DNA from: VFMC01 sp040380855
Lineage (GTDB): Bacteria > Actinomycetota > Acidimicrobiia > Acidimicrobiales > Ilumatobacteraceae
Direction of reading: 5' to 3'
DNA: 64,000 bases
Assembly (NCBI GenBank): GCA_040380855.1
Contig: JBEIIG010000013.1
Coordinates: 3,567-67,566, forward strand
Part shown: positions 7,921 to 16,354 of the stretch, piece after piece
Layout of the letters: every line of letters begins with the position of its first letter
Position numbering within the stretch: the stretch's first letter is position 1
Made by a program: the position numbers and the translations under genes
The notes under the pieces: generated by a model
Database searches by the model: none
Seen by the model: only the letters and a program-made list of their open reading frames with translations
What the model was told of the DNA's origin: nothing

Positions 7921-8444
7921 CGCGCCTCGGCGGCCGACAGCGACTGCAGCAGGTCGGCCCTCGCCCTCGCGACGCGTGACCGGATGGTGCCGATCGGGCA
8001 GCCGAGCACGTCGGCAGCCTCGTCGTACGACAGGCCGACCAGTTGGGTGAGCACGAACGCCTCGCGTCGGTCGGGGTGCAGGCCATCGATCAGCTCGTGC
8101 AGGCCGCCGATGGAGTGTGAGTCGGTGCTCGTCGCGGCAGGTGCCAGTCGGGTGAGGCGCTCGGCCAGGCGGCGCTGCCGCTGGCGGCGGCGGACATGGT
8201 CGGCACAGACGTGCCGAGCGATGGCGAGCAGCCAAGCCTGCACCGGGGCCTCACCGCGGTAGCGGTCGGCCGAACGCAGCGCGCGCAGGTAGGTCTCCTG
8301 CACCAGGTCGTCCTCCTCGCCCGGCGAGCCGAGGGCACCGCACAGCCGCCACACGACGGGCTGGGTGCGCTGCACGAGTTCGCGGACGGCGTGGTCGTCG
8401 CCTTCGCGTGCAGCGAGAAGCAGAGCCGCCAGCGGATCGATCAC
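7917..8444 (-). CDS. ECF-family RNA polymerase sigma factor
   Basis: Sigma-70 region 2 (DDLVQETYLRALRSADRYRG) and region 4 (RREAFVLTQLVGLSYDEAADVLGCPIGTIRSRVARAR region, near the C-terminus) are both clear, and regions 1 and 3 are absent, as in ECF factors. I chose GTG 8444 (VIDPLAALLL), preceded by GGTGGC. The frame extends upstream to ATG 8480 with an unlikely His/Cys-rich leader. The zinc-finger membrane protein transcribed divergently is a candidate anti-sigma factor. The cytochrome c gene overlaps the stop, so the sigma factor may control respiratory or copper genes nearby. Confidence 0.9.
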   Translation of the reverse strand: MIDPLAALLLAAREGDDHAVRELVQRTQPVVWRLCGALGSPGEEDDLVQETYLRALRSADRYRGEAPVQAWLLAIARHVCADHVRRRQRQRRLAERLTRLAPAATSTDSHSIGGLHELIDGLHPDRREAFVLTQLVGLSYDEAADVLGCPIGTIRSRVARARADLLQSLSAAEAR

Positions 8445-8479
8445 GCCACCATCATGACAACCGTGCGTCGCTCCGACCA

Positions 8480-8493
8480 AGGACTAACGTCCC
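8480..8493. promoter_or_regulatory. AGGAC-N4-GTCCC dyad, DosR-box-like
   Basis: AGGACTAACGTCCC lies in the 94-base divergent gap between the ECF sigma gene and the zinc-finger membrane protein. It matches GGGAC-N4-GTCCC at 9 of 10 positions with the exact 4-base spacing. It could equally be the sigma factor's own control site. Confidence 0.35.
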
Positions 8494-8538
8494 GCCGATG
8501 TCGGGAACTCATCGCCGCCTACCGACGACCTGTCCGTC

Positions 8539-9192
8539 GTGAGTTGCAGCACCTGGCGCGACGCCATCTCGGCCGAGGCCGACGGGGAGGACCCGGGGAT
8601 CGAACCCCGGCTCGTCACCGCCCACCTCGACCGGTGCGCCGACTGCCGGGCCTTTGCGGCATCCATCGAGGGGAGCCGGCGCCGTCTGCTCATGGCGCCG
8701 GCTCCCTCGATGCCCGACCTCTCACGCCGTGTCTCCAAACTGAACGCCGTCGCCGACCGGGCCAGTGCCTGGGGTGTGGTGCGGGTGCTGCTGGTGGTGG
8801 TGGCGCTGGAGGTGATCGTGCTGTCGCTGCCGGCGCTGCTGCTGGGCGCGGGCGAGGCCAACGCCCACGAGGCACGGCACCTGGGCGCGTTCTCGGTGGC
8901 CTACGGCGTGGCCCTGCTGGTGGTTGCGTTCCGGCCTGCCCGCGCACGAACGATCCTCCCGGTGGCCGCAGTGTTGGCCGGCGCCCTGTTCATCACGGCG
9001 ATCGTCGACCTGGTGAACGGCAACGTGCCGCTGCTCGAGGAGACCAGCCACATCCCGGAACTGATCAGCGTGGTGCTGGTGTGGCTGCTGGCTGCGGCCC
9101 CACTGAGGCGTCATGGTCGGTCGCAGCCGTCCTCCGCCTCGGCGCTCCGCCTCGTCGATCCCGACGACGCGCCCGAGCAGTCGGTGGGCTGA
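8539..9192 (+). CDS. zinc-finger membrane protein, candidate anti-sigma factor
   Basis: 217 residues. The N-terminus has a zf-HC2-type motif, H29-x3-C33-x2-C36 with an upstream Cys3, the pattern of zinc-binding anti-sigma domains. Three or four hydrophobic segments follow at about residues 76-102, 115-130, 138-158 and 168-184, so it is an integral membrane protein. The start GTG 8539 places Cys3 correctly. It is divergent from the ECF sigma factor gene. Anti-sigma partners are more often cotranscribed with their sigma, so the pairing is inferred from the domain and adjacency. Confidence 0.78.
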   Translation: MSCSTWRDAISAEADGEDPGIEPRLVTAHLDRCADCRAFAASIEGSRRRLLMAPAPSMPDLSRRVSKLNAVADRASAWGVVRVLLVVVALEVIVLSLPALLLGAGEANAHEARHLGAFSVAYGVALLVVAFRPARARTILPVAAVLAGALFITAIVDLVNGNVPLLEETSHIPELISVVLVWLLAAAPLRRHGRSQPSSASALRLVDPDDAPEQSVG

Positions 9193-9217
9193 CCGCTCGC
9201 CCCGTTGCAGAGCGCCG

Positions 9218-10048
9218 TCAGGCGATCTCGCGCCACGCGGCGAGCCGCTCGGCGCTGTCGTCGCCGGGCACCGGCAGTTGGCACACCACGCGCAGACTCG
9301 GCCATTCGCTGGGCGTGAGTTGCTGGTACTCGAACACCAACTCGCCGGCACGCGGGTGGTGGTACCGACGCAGCCGGGTCTGGAACTGGGCGACGTCGAG
9401 TTGCGGCCACCACTCGGCGAACTCGGGGCTCGTGGCGCGGAGGCGATCGACCAATGACACCACCTGCGGATCGTCGCGCAGGGCTGCTGTGCCGGCACGG
9501 AACTCCGCCAGGATGCGGCGGGACTGTGCAGGCCAGTCGTCGAGCAGCGGCCGCACCGACGGTTCGGCGAACATCGCCCACAGCAGGTTGCGCTCGATCT
9601 CGTCGAGGCGTTCGATCACCGGGTACAGGCGGGCCTGCGGGCGGTTCCAGGCGAGGAACTCCCACCGCGGTCCGAGCACGTACGCCGGTGCCGGTTCCAT
9701 CGACGTGATGAGCCGGACGAGTGCATCGGGCACATCGGCCACATCGTCGGCGTGGGCGGCAGGAGCCCGGTCGGCGAGGGTGAGCAGATGCTGGCGCTCG
9801 GCGTCGTCGAGGCGCAGCGCACGAGCCAACGCCTCGAGCACGTCGATGGAGACGTTGATCCGCCGACCCTGTTCGAGCCACGTGTACCAGGTGACCGATA
9901 CACCGGCCAGCATGGCGATCTCTTCGCGACGCAACCCGGGGGTGCGTCGCGACCGTCCAGCGGGCAGGCCCACCTCGGTGGGAGTGAGGGCGTTGCGGCG
10001 CGCCCGGAGGAAGGCCGCGAGTTCTTCGCGATGCGACGAGGTGGCCAT
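9218..10048 (-). CDS. XRE-family regulator with MmyB-like ligand-binding domain
   Basis: 276 residues. The N-terminal helix-turn-helix (GLRREEIAMLAGVSVTWYTWLEQGR) is the strongly conserved form of the actinobacterial MmyB-like group. The C-terminal half, about residues 105-270, matches the MmyB ligand-sensing domain, which has a PAS-like fold and can bind fatty acids (YVLGPRWEFLAWN, RYHHPRAGELVFEYQQL). The gene ends 4 bases from the 3' side of the CocE-type hydrolase locus and is in the same orientation, so it may be the last gene of that transcript. The ligand is unknown. Confidence 0.92.
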   Translation of the reverse strand: MATSSHREELAAFLRARRNALTPTEVGLPAGRSRRTPGLRREEIAMLAGVSVTWYTWLEQGRRINVSIDVLEALARALRLDDAERQHLLTLADRAPAAHADDVADVPDALVRLITSMEPAPAYVLGPRWEFLAWNRPQARLYPVIERLDEIERNLLWAMFAEPSVRPLLDDWPAQSRRILAEFRAGTAALRDDPQVVSLVDRLRATSPEFAEWWPQLDVAQFQTRLRRYHHPRAGELVFEYQQLTPSEWPSLRVVCQLPVPGDDSAERLAAWREIA

Positions 10049-10052
10049 CGGC

Positions 10053-12329
10053 TCAGCCGCCGTTCACCGCCGGGGCCCAGTCGCGGCAGGGCTGGGCGCG
10101 CAACGCGCCACAGGCCGGCGGCGCCGGTTGGGGCAGCGTGGCTCCGGCGACGACCGGAAGGACGAGTTGCGACGGTCGGTCGGCATCGAAGCCGACGGTC
10201 ACCTGCTCGCCGGCGGAGATGGTCTCGAACACCCACACCGGGCGGTTGTTGCCCGGGGCGTCGATGGTGAGACGCAGCCTGCTGCCGGCCCGGAACGCAT
10301 GGGCCACCGGGAACAGGGCGATGCGCACCGGGGTGAACTCACCCTCGGGCAGTGGGGCGGCGTCGCCCTCGAGGAACGTCTGCACCGGCTGCAGGGCGGT
10401 GCTGGCAGCGTCGTCGAGGGCCCGCTCGCTGGCGCGCAGCCAGCCGCTCTGGACGTAGATCTCCGTACCGTCGGGGCGCACCTCGGTGATGGTCACCTCG
10501 AGATCGGTGTCGGGTGTGGTGGCGCTGATCCACAGGTCGACCGAGCCGCCGCCGACCACCAGGGTGTCGTCGGCGAGCGGGGCCGAGACGAAGCCCAGGC
10601 CGGTGCCGTCGGGGAGGGCCTGCCACTCGTACGGAGCGCCTGCTTTCCAGATGTCGGAGCCGCTGCCGCTGTAGTAGGTGGCGGGCAGAGCGGTGGGGTC
10701 GGCCGTGTAGGACGCCTCACCGGGCGCGGTGGGTGCTCCGTCGCTGAGCGCGCCGTTGCCGTCGAGCGACCAGGTCGTGGCCACCGCCTCGGGGACGGGC
10801 CACTGGTCGTACTCGAGGACCGTGCGCGCCACCGGAGCGCCGGGGGAGTATCCATCGGCCGCGCCCTGCTCGAGCAGCACGCGCACCTGGGGTTCGCCCT
10901 CGAAGGCGGCGAGTGCGTCGTCGTACGTCGTCCCCGCGAAGCGGTCGGTGAAGGTGGGCGACTCGGGGCTGGCGAAGATGAGTCCGCCGAGGATGGGGGC
11001 CACCTGGTTCGCTCCGGCCATGTCGGGCACCTGCTTGGCGACGTACAACTGCAGGAACTCGACGTAACGCTGCATCACACCGGGGCTCAGCGATTCGGTG
11101 TGCCCGCCGTTGACGAGGGTGACGAAGAGGTCCTTCGCGGCGGTGAACCGGTCGAGCATGGCGGGGAAGTGGCCGCCGGTCTGCTCGTCCTGCCACGCGC
11201 CGGCCAGGAACACCGGTGCGGTGATCCGGTCGACGAACGTGATCGGAGCGAGTGAATCGCCCAACTCGGGCGGGTAGTAGGGGTTCTCGCGGATCTCGGC
11301 GACGAGGTCGGGGTTCTGCAACCGCACGCGCTGGTTGGCCTCGCACTCGGTGTCGCCGGCGTCGACGCGACCCTGTTCCCAGCCCTGCCCGTAGGGGCGG
11401 GCCTGGTCGACGCGGGCCTGGGTCCACTCGACGGCGAAGCCGGTGTTCAGCAGGCCACCGGGGTACAACGTGGCCCGGAATGAATCGTCGAGCACGCTGA
11501 GCGGGGTGATCGCAGCCAGGTTCGGCGGATTGGTGGCGGCGACGAACAACTGGCTGATGCCGGGGTACGAGATGCCCACCATGCCGACCTCGTTGTCCAG
11601 TACCCAGGGCTGGGCAGCGACGGTCTCGACGACGTCGTAGCCATCGATGCTCTGGACGGTCTCGAAGAAGCGGAACGAGCCGCCGCTGCAGCCCGTGCCG
11701 CGCATGTTCACACCGACGTAGGCGAAGCCGAGTGCGGTGTAGATCTGCGCGAAGTCGGCGCTGTCGGGGTCGCTCGGCTGGTAGCCGCTGTATTCGACGA
11801 CCGTGGGGTAGGGGCCCTGGTCGGCGGGGCCGGGGAGCACGACGTTGGCGCTCAGGGTGGTGCCGTCGCGGGTGGTGATGTAGCCGAAGCCGCCCTCGGG
11901 GAGTTTGGCCTGGGCGGCGTACCAGGCAGCGTCGGGGTGGTCGGCCGGGTCGGCGACGCGGAACGGTTCGCTCTGTTCGGAGGCCGAGGTGATCACGTAG
12001 CCGTCGCCGGGGGCGAGGGTGCGGAACAGCAGCGAGCCCTGCTCGTCGACCACACCGGTGGCGATGATGCCGTCGGGGCCGGTGACGGTGAGTTCGGTGC
12101 CGGGTTCGGCGTCGAGCACGGAGACCTGCTCGGTGCCGGGTTGGACCGTGAACGACGCGGGGGAGAGGGTTCGGGGCGCCGAGGTGCTGGTGCTCGCCGC
12201 GGTGGTCGCCGCACTCGTCGATGGTGCGGGAGCTGCAGTACCGGGAGCGGTATCGGTCGCCTCGTCGCCGGCACAAGCGGCGAGCAGGGAGAGACAGCAG
12301 AGGAGGGAGAGGGAGCGACGAAACAGCAC
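10053..12329 (-). CDS. CocE/NonD-type alpha/beta hydrolase lipoprotein
   Basis: 758 residues. It starts with a signal peptide and lipobox (LLAAC, Cys19), followed by an Ala/Thr/Ser linker and an X-Pro dipeptidyl-peptidase S15/CocE catalytic domain. The nucleophile elbow G-I-S-Y-P-G is near residue 250, and the NMRGTGCSGG segment of the oxyanion region is present. A C-terminal jelly-roll (PepX_C-like, about residues 510-740) follows. Members cleave acyl esters or proline peptides, and here the enzyme is exported and membrane-anchored. It is divergent from the M20 peptidase across 29 bases. Confidence 0.9.
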   Translation of the reverse strand: MLFRRSLSLLCCLSLLAACAGDEATDTAPGTAAPAPSTSAATTAASTSTSAPRTLSPASFTVQPGTEQVSVLDAEPGTELTVTGPDGIIATGVVDEQGSLLFRTLAPGDGYVITSASEQSEPFRVADPADHPDAAWYAAQAKLPEGGFGYITTRDGTTLSANVVLPGPADQGPYPTVVEYSGYQPSDPDSADFAQIYTALGFAYVGVNMRGTGCSGGSFRFFETVQSIDGYDVVETVAAQPWVLDNEVGMVGISYPGISQLFVAATNPPNLAAITPLSVLDDSFRATLYPGGLLNTGFAVEWTQARVDQARPYGQGWEQGRVDAGDTECEANQRVRLQNPDLVAEIRENPYYPPELGDSLAPITFVDRITAPVFLAGAWQDEQTGGHFPAMLDRFTAAKDLFVTLVNGGHTESLSPGVMQRYVEFLQLYVAKQVPDMAGANQVAPILGGLIFASPESPTFTDRFAGTTYDDALAAFEGEPQVRVLLEQGAADGYSPGAPVARTVLEYDQWPVPEAVATTWSLDGNGALSDGAPTAPGEASYTADPTALPATYYSGSGSDIWKAGAPYEWQALPDGTGLGFVSAPLADDTLVVGGGSVDLWISATTPDTDLEVTITEVRPDGTEIYVQSGWLRASERALDDAASTALQPVQTFLEGDAAPLPEGEFTPVRIALFPVAHAFRAGSRLRLTIDAPGNNRPVWVFETISAGEQVTVGFDADRPSQLVLPVVAGATLPQPAPPACGALRAQPCRDWAPAVNGG

Positions 12330-12358
12330 GGGCCGAGTCTGGCAGGCAGAATGTCGGA

Positions 12359-13477
12359 GTGATCGATCTGAACGAGATGCTCGCCGACCTCGAACTGCTG
12401 GTGACCACCGAATCGCCCTCGCACGACGTCGCTGCCCTCACCGCCTCCGCAACGGTGTTGGCGGGGGTGATCGAGCGTCGTCTCGGCACCCCACCCGCCA
12501 TCATCGACGGGCCTGCGGGCCCACACGTGCACTGGCGCGGTGGGGCAGCGGGGCGTGTCCTGATCGTCGGCCATCACGACACGGTGTTCCCGCTCGGCAC
12601 GCTGGCGAAGCGGCCGTTCGCGATTGCCGACGGCAAGGTGACCGGTCCCGGGGTGTTCGACATGAAGGCGGGGATCGTGCAGGCCGTGCATGCTGTTGCG
12701 TCGTTGGCCGAACGGTCCGCGATCGAGATCCTCATCACTTCCGACGAGGAGGTCGGCTCGGCCACGTCGCGTGCGCTCATCGAGGAACGCGCACTCGCCT
12801 GCGGCACGGTGCTGGTGTTCGAACCGAGTGCCGACGGCGGTGCGGTGAAGATCGCCCGCAAGGGCGTCGGGACCTACGAGGTGGTGGTGCACGGCAAGGC
12901 GGCCCACGCCGGCCTCGAGCCCGAAAAGGGGATCAACTCGCTCGTCGCTGCGGCCGAGGTGATCTGCAACATCGCCACGTTCGGCGATCCGGGGCGAGGC
13001 ACCACGGTCACGCCGACCGTTGCGAGTGCCGGCACCGCCGAGAACGTCGTGCCGGCGCGCACTCGGGTCCTGGTCGACGTGCGGGTGGTCGAGCCCGATG
13101 AACCGGCCCGTCTCGATGCACTGATGGCCGGTCTGCACACCACCGTGGCCGGTGCGACCATCGAGGTGCTCGGTGGGATCAATCGGCCGCCGATGCACGA
13201 GTCGGCGTCGGCCGGGCTGTTCCCGGTGGCGCAGCGTGCTGCCGCGACCGCTGGTCTGCCGCCGCTGGTCGGTGTTGCCGTCGGTGGTGGCAGCGACGGC
13301 AACCTGACGGCCGCGGTCGGGGTGCCGACCCTCGATGGCCTCGGTGCCGTGGGCGGCGGCGCACACGCCGATCACGAGCACGTCTGGGTCGACACGATGG
13401 TCGATCGAGCCCGCCTCACTGCGGCGCTCCTCGCCGATCTCCTCGCCGGCCCCACGACCACCACCGCCGCCGGCTGA
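12359..13477 (+). CDS. M20-family metallopeptidase (glutamate carboxypeptidase-like)
   Basis: 372 residues with the two-metal site of M20 enzymes: GHHDTVFPLG (His/Asp), GVFDMKAG (bridging Asp), SDEEVGS (catalytic Glu pair), EPSADG, and a late His (GGGAHADHEHV). The arrangement is closest to CPG2-type carboxypeptidases and aminoacyl deacylases. No signal peptide is present with the chosen start GTG 12359 (VIDLNEMLADLELL). The frame extends further upstream but overlaps the divergent hydrolase. The substrate is probably an N-acyl amino acid or a glutamyl peptide. Confidence 0.9.
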   Translation: MIDLNEMLADLELLVTTESPSHDVAALTASATVLAGVIERRLGTPPAIIDGPAGPHVHWRGGAAGRVLIVGHHDTVFPLGTLAKRPFAIADGKVTGPGVFDMKAGIVQAVHAVASLAERSAIEILITSDEEVGSATSRALIEERALACGTVLVFEPSADGGAVKIARKGVGTYEVVVHGKAAHAGLEPEKGINSLVAAAEVICNIATFGDPGRGTTVTPTVASAGTAENVVPARTRVLVDVRVVEPDEPARLDALMAGLHTTVAGATIEVLGGINRPPMHESASAGLFPVAQRAAATAGLPPLVGVAVGGGSDGNLTAAVGVPTLDGLGAVGGGAHADHEHVWVDTMVDRARLTAALLADLLAGPTTTTAAG

Positions 13478-13497
13478 CGCCCCCGGTCCCCGTTGCG

Positions 13498-13530
13498 CAC
13501 GGGTCGCTCGCCGAGTGCGGGCGACCCGTG
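13498..13530 (+). terminator. hairpin after the M20 peptidase
   Basis: CACGGGTCGC pairs perfectly with GCGACCCGTG across a 13-base loop, 20 bases after the stop codon. There is no U-run, as is common for hairpin terminators in high-GC actinobacteria. Confidence 0.6.
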
Positions 13531-13546
13531 TCCCCGCGTCACCGGC

Positions 13547-13637
13547 GCCGGGTGCCGGGTGCAGGGTGCAGGGTGCCGGGTGCAGGGTGCCGGGTGCCGG
13601 GTGCCGGGTGCCGGGTGGAGGGTGCCGGGTGCCGGGT
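13547..13637. repeat. 7-bp tandem repeat, 13 copies
   Basis: Units GCCGGGT and GCAGGGT alternate irregularly, with one GGAGGGT. First of six different short-period arrays in the 1.14-kb gene-free stretch 13478-14619. The 7-bp period is not a codon multiple, which argues against a coding role. Confidence 0.95.
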
Positions 13638-13719
13638 GCTGTCCGTGCTGTCCGCGACCGGGCGGGCTCGGTTGCGGCCGACGGTGCCCGAGCCCTGTTC
13701 GATTCCGTCTCCTCACTTC

Positions 13720-13965
13720 GATTCCGATTCCGATTCGGATGCCGATGCCGATGCCGATGCCGATTTCGATGCCGATTCCGATTTCGATGCCGATTCCGAT
13801 GTAGACGCCGATTCGGATGCCGTTGCCGTTGCCGATCCAGATTCCGGTGTAGACGCCGATTCGGATGCCGTTGCCGATTCCGATGTCGATGCCGATGCCG
13901 ATGCCGATGTCGATTCCGATTCCGATTCCGATTCCGATTCCGATTCCGATTCCGATGTCGATGTC
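13720..13965. repeat. 6-bp GATNCC tandem array, 41 units
   Basis: 246 bases of GATTCC, GATGCC, GATTCG, GATGTC and related hexamers, beginning and ending sharply. Being a codon multiple, it leaves open frames on both strands: Asp-Ser/Asp-Ala on the plus strand and Gly-Ile or Asn-Arg/His-Arg on the minus strand. No start with a ribosome site and no flanking domain supports translation, so I treat it as non-coding. Confidence 0.92.
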
Positions 13966-14075
13966 GAAGAGGACCTGATTCGCTTCGACATGGCCCACGG
14001 TGAGGTTGGCTCGTCGGCCCAGGTTGCGTCTGTCTCGTTGACACCGCTCAGCCCACCTCCACGACCGTCCGCGTC

Positions 14076-14158
14076 TCGATGGTTGGTGTGTCGGTGGTTG
14101 GTGTGTCGGTGGTTGGTGTGTCGATGGTTGGTGTGTCGGTGGTTGGTGTGTCGATGGT
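14076..14158. repeat. 15-bp tandem repeat, about 5.5 copies
   Basis: Units of TCGATGGTTGGTGTG and TCGGTGGTTGGTGTG, differing at one position, run without interruption. Confidence 0.92.
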
Positions 14159-14261
14159 CCGCGTCTCGACCGCTCACCCCGATCGCCGGCACTCCGATCG
14201 CCCGGGCGGCGCCCCTGCGTCTGTGAGCGGACCCCTGTTGTTCGGCGCTCAACTCACAATC

Positions 14262-14342
14262 GCTGGGTGGCTTGGTGGCTTGGTGGCTTGGTGGCTGGGT
14301 GGCTGGGTGGGTGGCTTGGTGGGTGGCTGGCTGGCTGGGTTG
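14262..14342. repeat. GCTTGGTG-type 8-bp degenerate repeat
   Basis: About ten degenerate units of GCTTGGTG, GCTGGGTG and GCTGGCTG. The G/T-rich strand could form unusual structures, but nothing functional is seen. Confidence 0.85.
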
Positions 14343-14374
14343 CTCGGCAATCGGTGCGGTGCTGGGGTCGACAG

Positions 14375-14398
14375 CGAAATCGAAATCGAAGTCGAAGT
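14375..14398. repeat. short GAAATC/GAAGTC hexamer run
   Basis: Four hexamers (GAAATC twice, then GAAGTC and GAAGTG). The same GANNTC pattern is seen on the opposite strand of the GATNCC array, so the two may share an origin. Confidence 0.6.
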
Positions 14399-14457
14399 GA
14401 TGTGACTGAATTGCACCCGGGAGGCGCCGTCGGCGAGCGGGGGATGCCGGTCGCTGG

Positions 14458-14524
14458 CGGCGCAGGTCGCTGGCGGCGCAGGGTGCGGCCGGTGCAGGGT
14501 GCGGCCGGTGCAGGGTGCGGCCGG
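14458..14524. repeat. GGTGCAGGGTGCGGCC repeat, 2-3 copies with a related GCGGCGCAGGTCGCTG pair
   Basis: A 16-bp unit repeated about two and a half times, preceded by a related doublet. Last array of the cluster, about 95 bases before the next gene. Confidence 0.8.
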
Positions 14525-14619
14525 CGTTTTCCGGAGCAGGTCGGGCGCCGCACGTCAATCGGGGTATCGAGATCGGTGACGGCAACGAGGTGGGTCGTGG
14601 TGTGGCGGTGGGTCGAAGC

Positions 14620-15009
14620 ATGAGGAACGGGTGGTATCGGGCGCTCGTAGCCGGAGTCGATGAGGGCGAGAGCGACGACGTCGATCGGTTGCGTCCGGTC
14701 GACGTCCGTCGGGCGATCCTTGGGGTGTTCCTCCGTTCAGGGCGCGAGCTCGGTCTCGGCGACGTCCAGGCAGCACTCGTCGCCGACGGCCTGGAGGTGA
14801 GTCGCAGCAAGATCAGCGATGTGATGCACCATCAGGTACGGGCCGGGCGGGCAACGGTGCGCGGGCGTGGTCGGTTCACGCTCGATCCGATGGCGTTCAG
14901 CGAATCGACGCGGCGTCGGTGTCTCGATTGGCAGGCCGCCAAACGCGCCCGCGAGCGCAGATACCTCCGCGGCCGTAACCGGTTCGTCGACTCAGGCGGG
15001 GTCGGATGA
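14620..15009 (+). CDS. hypothetical small protein, possible winged helix
   Basis: 129 residues from ATG 14620. The middle part (VDVRRAILGVFLRSGRELGLGDVQAALVADG region, then VSRSKISDVMHHQVRAGRATVRGRGRFTL) has the length and pattern of a winged-helix DNA-binding domain: three helices, then a basic hairpin. The tail is rich in Arg. The frame is open further upstream into repeat DNA, but the composition changes at 14620. The 3' end overlaps argG by 18 bases. No family is recognised. Confidence 0.6.
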   Translation: MRNGWYRALVAGVDEGESDDVDRLRPVDVRRAILGVFLRSGRELGLGDVQAALVADGLEVSRSKISDVMHHQVRAGRATVRGRGRFTLDPMAFSESTRRRCLDWQAAKRARERRYLRGRNRFVDSGGVG

Positions 15010-16323
15010 CTCGATGGCGAGCAAGCCGCCGCTGCCCAGCGTGCCGGTACCGCGGTACACCTCGAGTTTGGCGGTGGTGTCGGCGATGTCGAGATTGCGC
15101 ATCGTGAGCTGCCCGATCCGGTCGAGCGGCCCGAATGGGGCGTCCTCGACCCGCTCCATGCTCAATCGTTCCGGTGCATAGGTGAGGTTCGGGCTCACCG
15201 TGTCGAGCACGGTGTAGTCGTCGCCGCGTCGCAACCGCAGGGTCACCTCGCCCGTGATCGCCGAACCGACCCAGCGCACCAGCGGCTCGCGCAGCATCAG
15301 GCTCTGCGGGTCGAACCAGCGACCCTCGTACAGCAATCGCCCGAGGCGACGACCCATCGTGCGGTAGTTCTCGATCGTGTTCTCGTTGTGGATCCCCGAC
15401 ACCAACCGCTCGTAGGCGATGTGCAGCAACGCCAGGCCAGGAGCCTCGTAGATACCACGACTCTTCGCCTCGATGATCCGGTTCTCGATCTGGTCGCACA
15501 TCCCGAGGCCGTGGCGACCGCCGATCGAGTTGGCCTCCATCACCAGGTCGACCTGGTTGGCGAATTCCTGGCCGTTGATCGCGACCGGCCACCCCTCGTG
15601 GAAGCGGATCGACACCTCTTCGGCTGTGATCGACACATCGTCGCGATAGTGCGCCACGCCCATGATCGGCACGACGATGTCCATCGACGTGCTCAACTCC
15701 TCGAGCGACTTGGCCTCGTGGGTGGCGCCCCAGATGTTGGCGTCGGTGCTGTACGCCTTCTCCTTGCTGGCGCGGTAGGGCAGGTTGCGCTCGGTGAGGA
15801 ACTCACTCATCTCGGCCCGGCCACCGAGTTCGGTGACGAAGTCGTTGTCGAGCCACGGCTTGTAGATCCGCAGTGCCGGGTTCACCAGCAACCCGTACCG
15901 GTAGAACCGCTCGATGTCGTTGCCCTTGTAGGTGCTGCCATCGCCCCAGATGTCGACCCCGTCGGCCTTCATCGCTTGGACGAGCAGCGTTCCCGTCACG
16001 GCCCGTCCGAGCGGGGTGGTGTTGAAGTAGGTCTTGCCTGCGGTGGTGATGTGGAACGCGCCGCACTGCAGCGCGACGAGTCCTTCGTGCACCAACTCGG
16101 TGCGACAGTCGACGAGCCGTGCCTCGGCGGCGCCGTACTCCTTGGCGCGGTCGGGCACCCCGGCCAGATCGTCTTCGTCGTACTGACCCAGGTCGGCCGT
16201 GTAGCAGTAGGGGACAGCACCCTTTTCGCGCATCCAGGCGACAGCGGCCGACGTGTCGAGACCGCCGCTGAAGGCGATACCGACCCGTTCACCGACGGGC
16301 AATGACATGAGCACCTTCGACAT
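14992..16323 (-). CDS. argG: argininosuccinate synthase
   Basis: 443 residues. Joins citrulline and aspartate with ATP in arginine biosynthesis. The N-terminal PP-loop (GIAFSGGLDTSAAVAWM) is intact. Long stretches such as FNTTPLGRAVTG, GDGSTYKGNDIERFYRYGLL and IGGRHGLGMSDQIE-like sequence are those of the longer Escherichia coli-type ArgG, not the roughly 400-residue form usual in Actinobacteria. That is compatible with an ancient transfer or a different subtype in this lineage. No other arg gene is adjacent. It lies 31 bases downstream of the Rieske gene in the same orientation. Confidence 0.97.
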   Translation of the reverse strand: MSKVLMSLPVGERVGIAFSGGLDTSAAVAWMREKGAVPYCYTADLGQYDEDDLAGVPDRAKEYGAAEARLVDCRTELVHEGLVALQCGAFHITTAGKTYFNTTPLGRAVTGTLLVQAMKADGVDIWGDGSTYKGNDIERFYRYGLLVNPALRIYKPWLDNDFVTELGGRAEMSEFLTERNLPYRASKEKAYSTDANIWGATHEAKSLEELSTSMDIVVPIMGVAHYRDDVSITAEEVSIRFHEGWPVAINGQEFANQVDLVMEANSIGGRHGLGMCDQIENRIIEAKSRGIYEAPGLALLHIAYERLVSGIHNENTIENYRTMGRRLGRLLYEGRWFDPQSLMLREPLVRWVGSAITGEVTLRLRRGDDYTVLDTVSPNLTYAPERLSMERVEDAPFGPLDRIGQLTMRNLDIADTTAKLEVYRGTGTLGSGGLLAIESSDPA

Positions 16324-16354
16324 AGGTGCCCGACGCTACCTGCGCAGGGGTGCG

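Noticed and set aside
8196..11255. 1019-codon plus-strand frame
   Set aside because: It is antisense to the sigma factor, XRE regulator and CocE hydrolase genes, and its translation has no family features. GC-rich antisense frames are often open.
13720..13965. CRISPR array
   Set aside because: The repeats are contiguous hexamers with no spacers, and no cas genes are near.
13372..14044. Minus-strand frames with Gly-Ile or Asn-Arg/His-Arg repeats over the same array
   Set aside because: Same cause as the plus-strand frame; they also run into the M20 peptidase gene.
13528..14226. Plus-strand 232-codon frame encoding an Asp-Ser/Asp-Ala repeat protein
   Set aside because: The frame exists only because the array period is a codon multiple. 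It crosses other arrays of unrelated period, and has no ribosome site, signal peptide or flanking domain.
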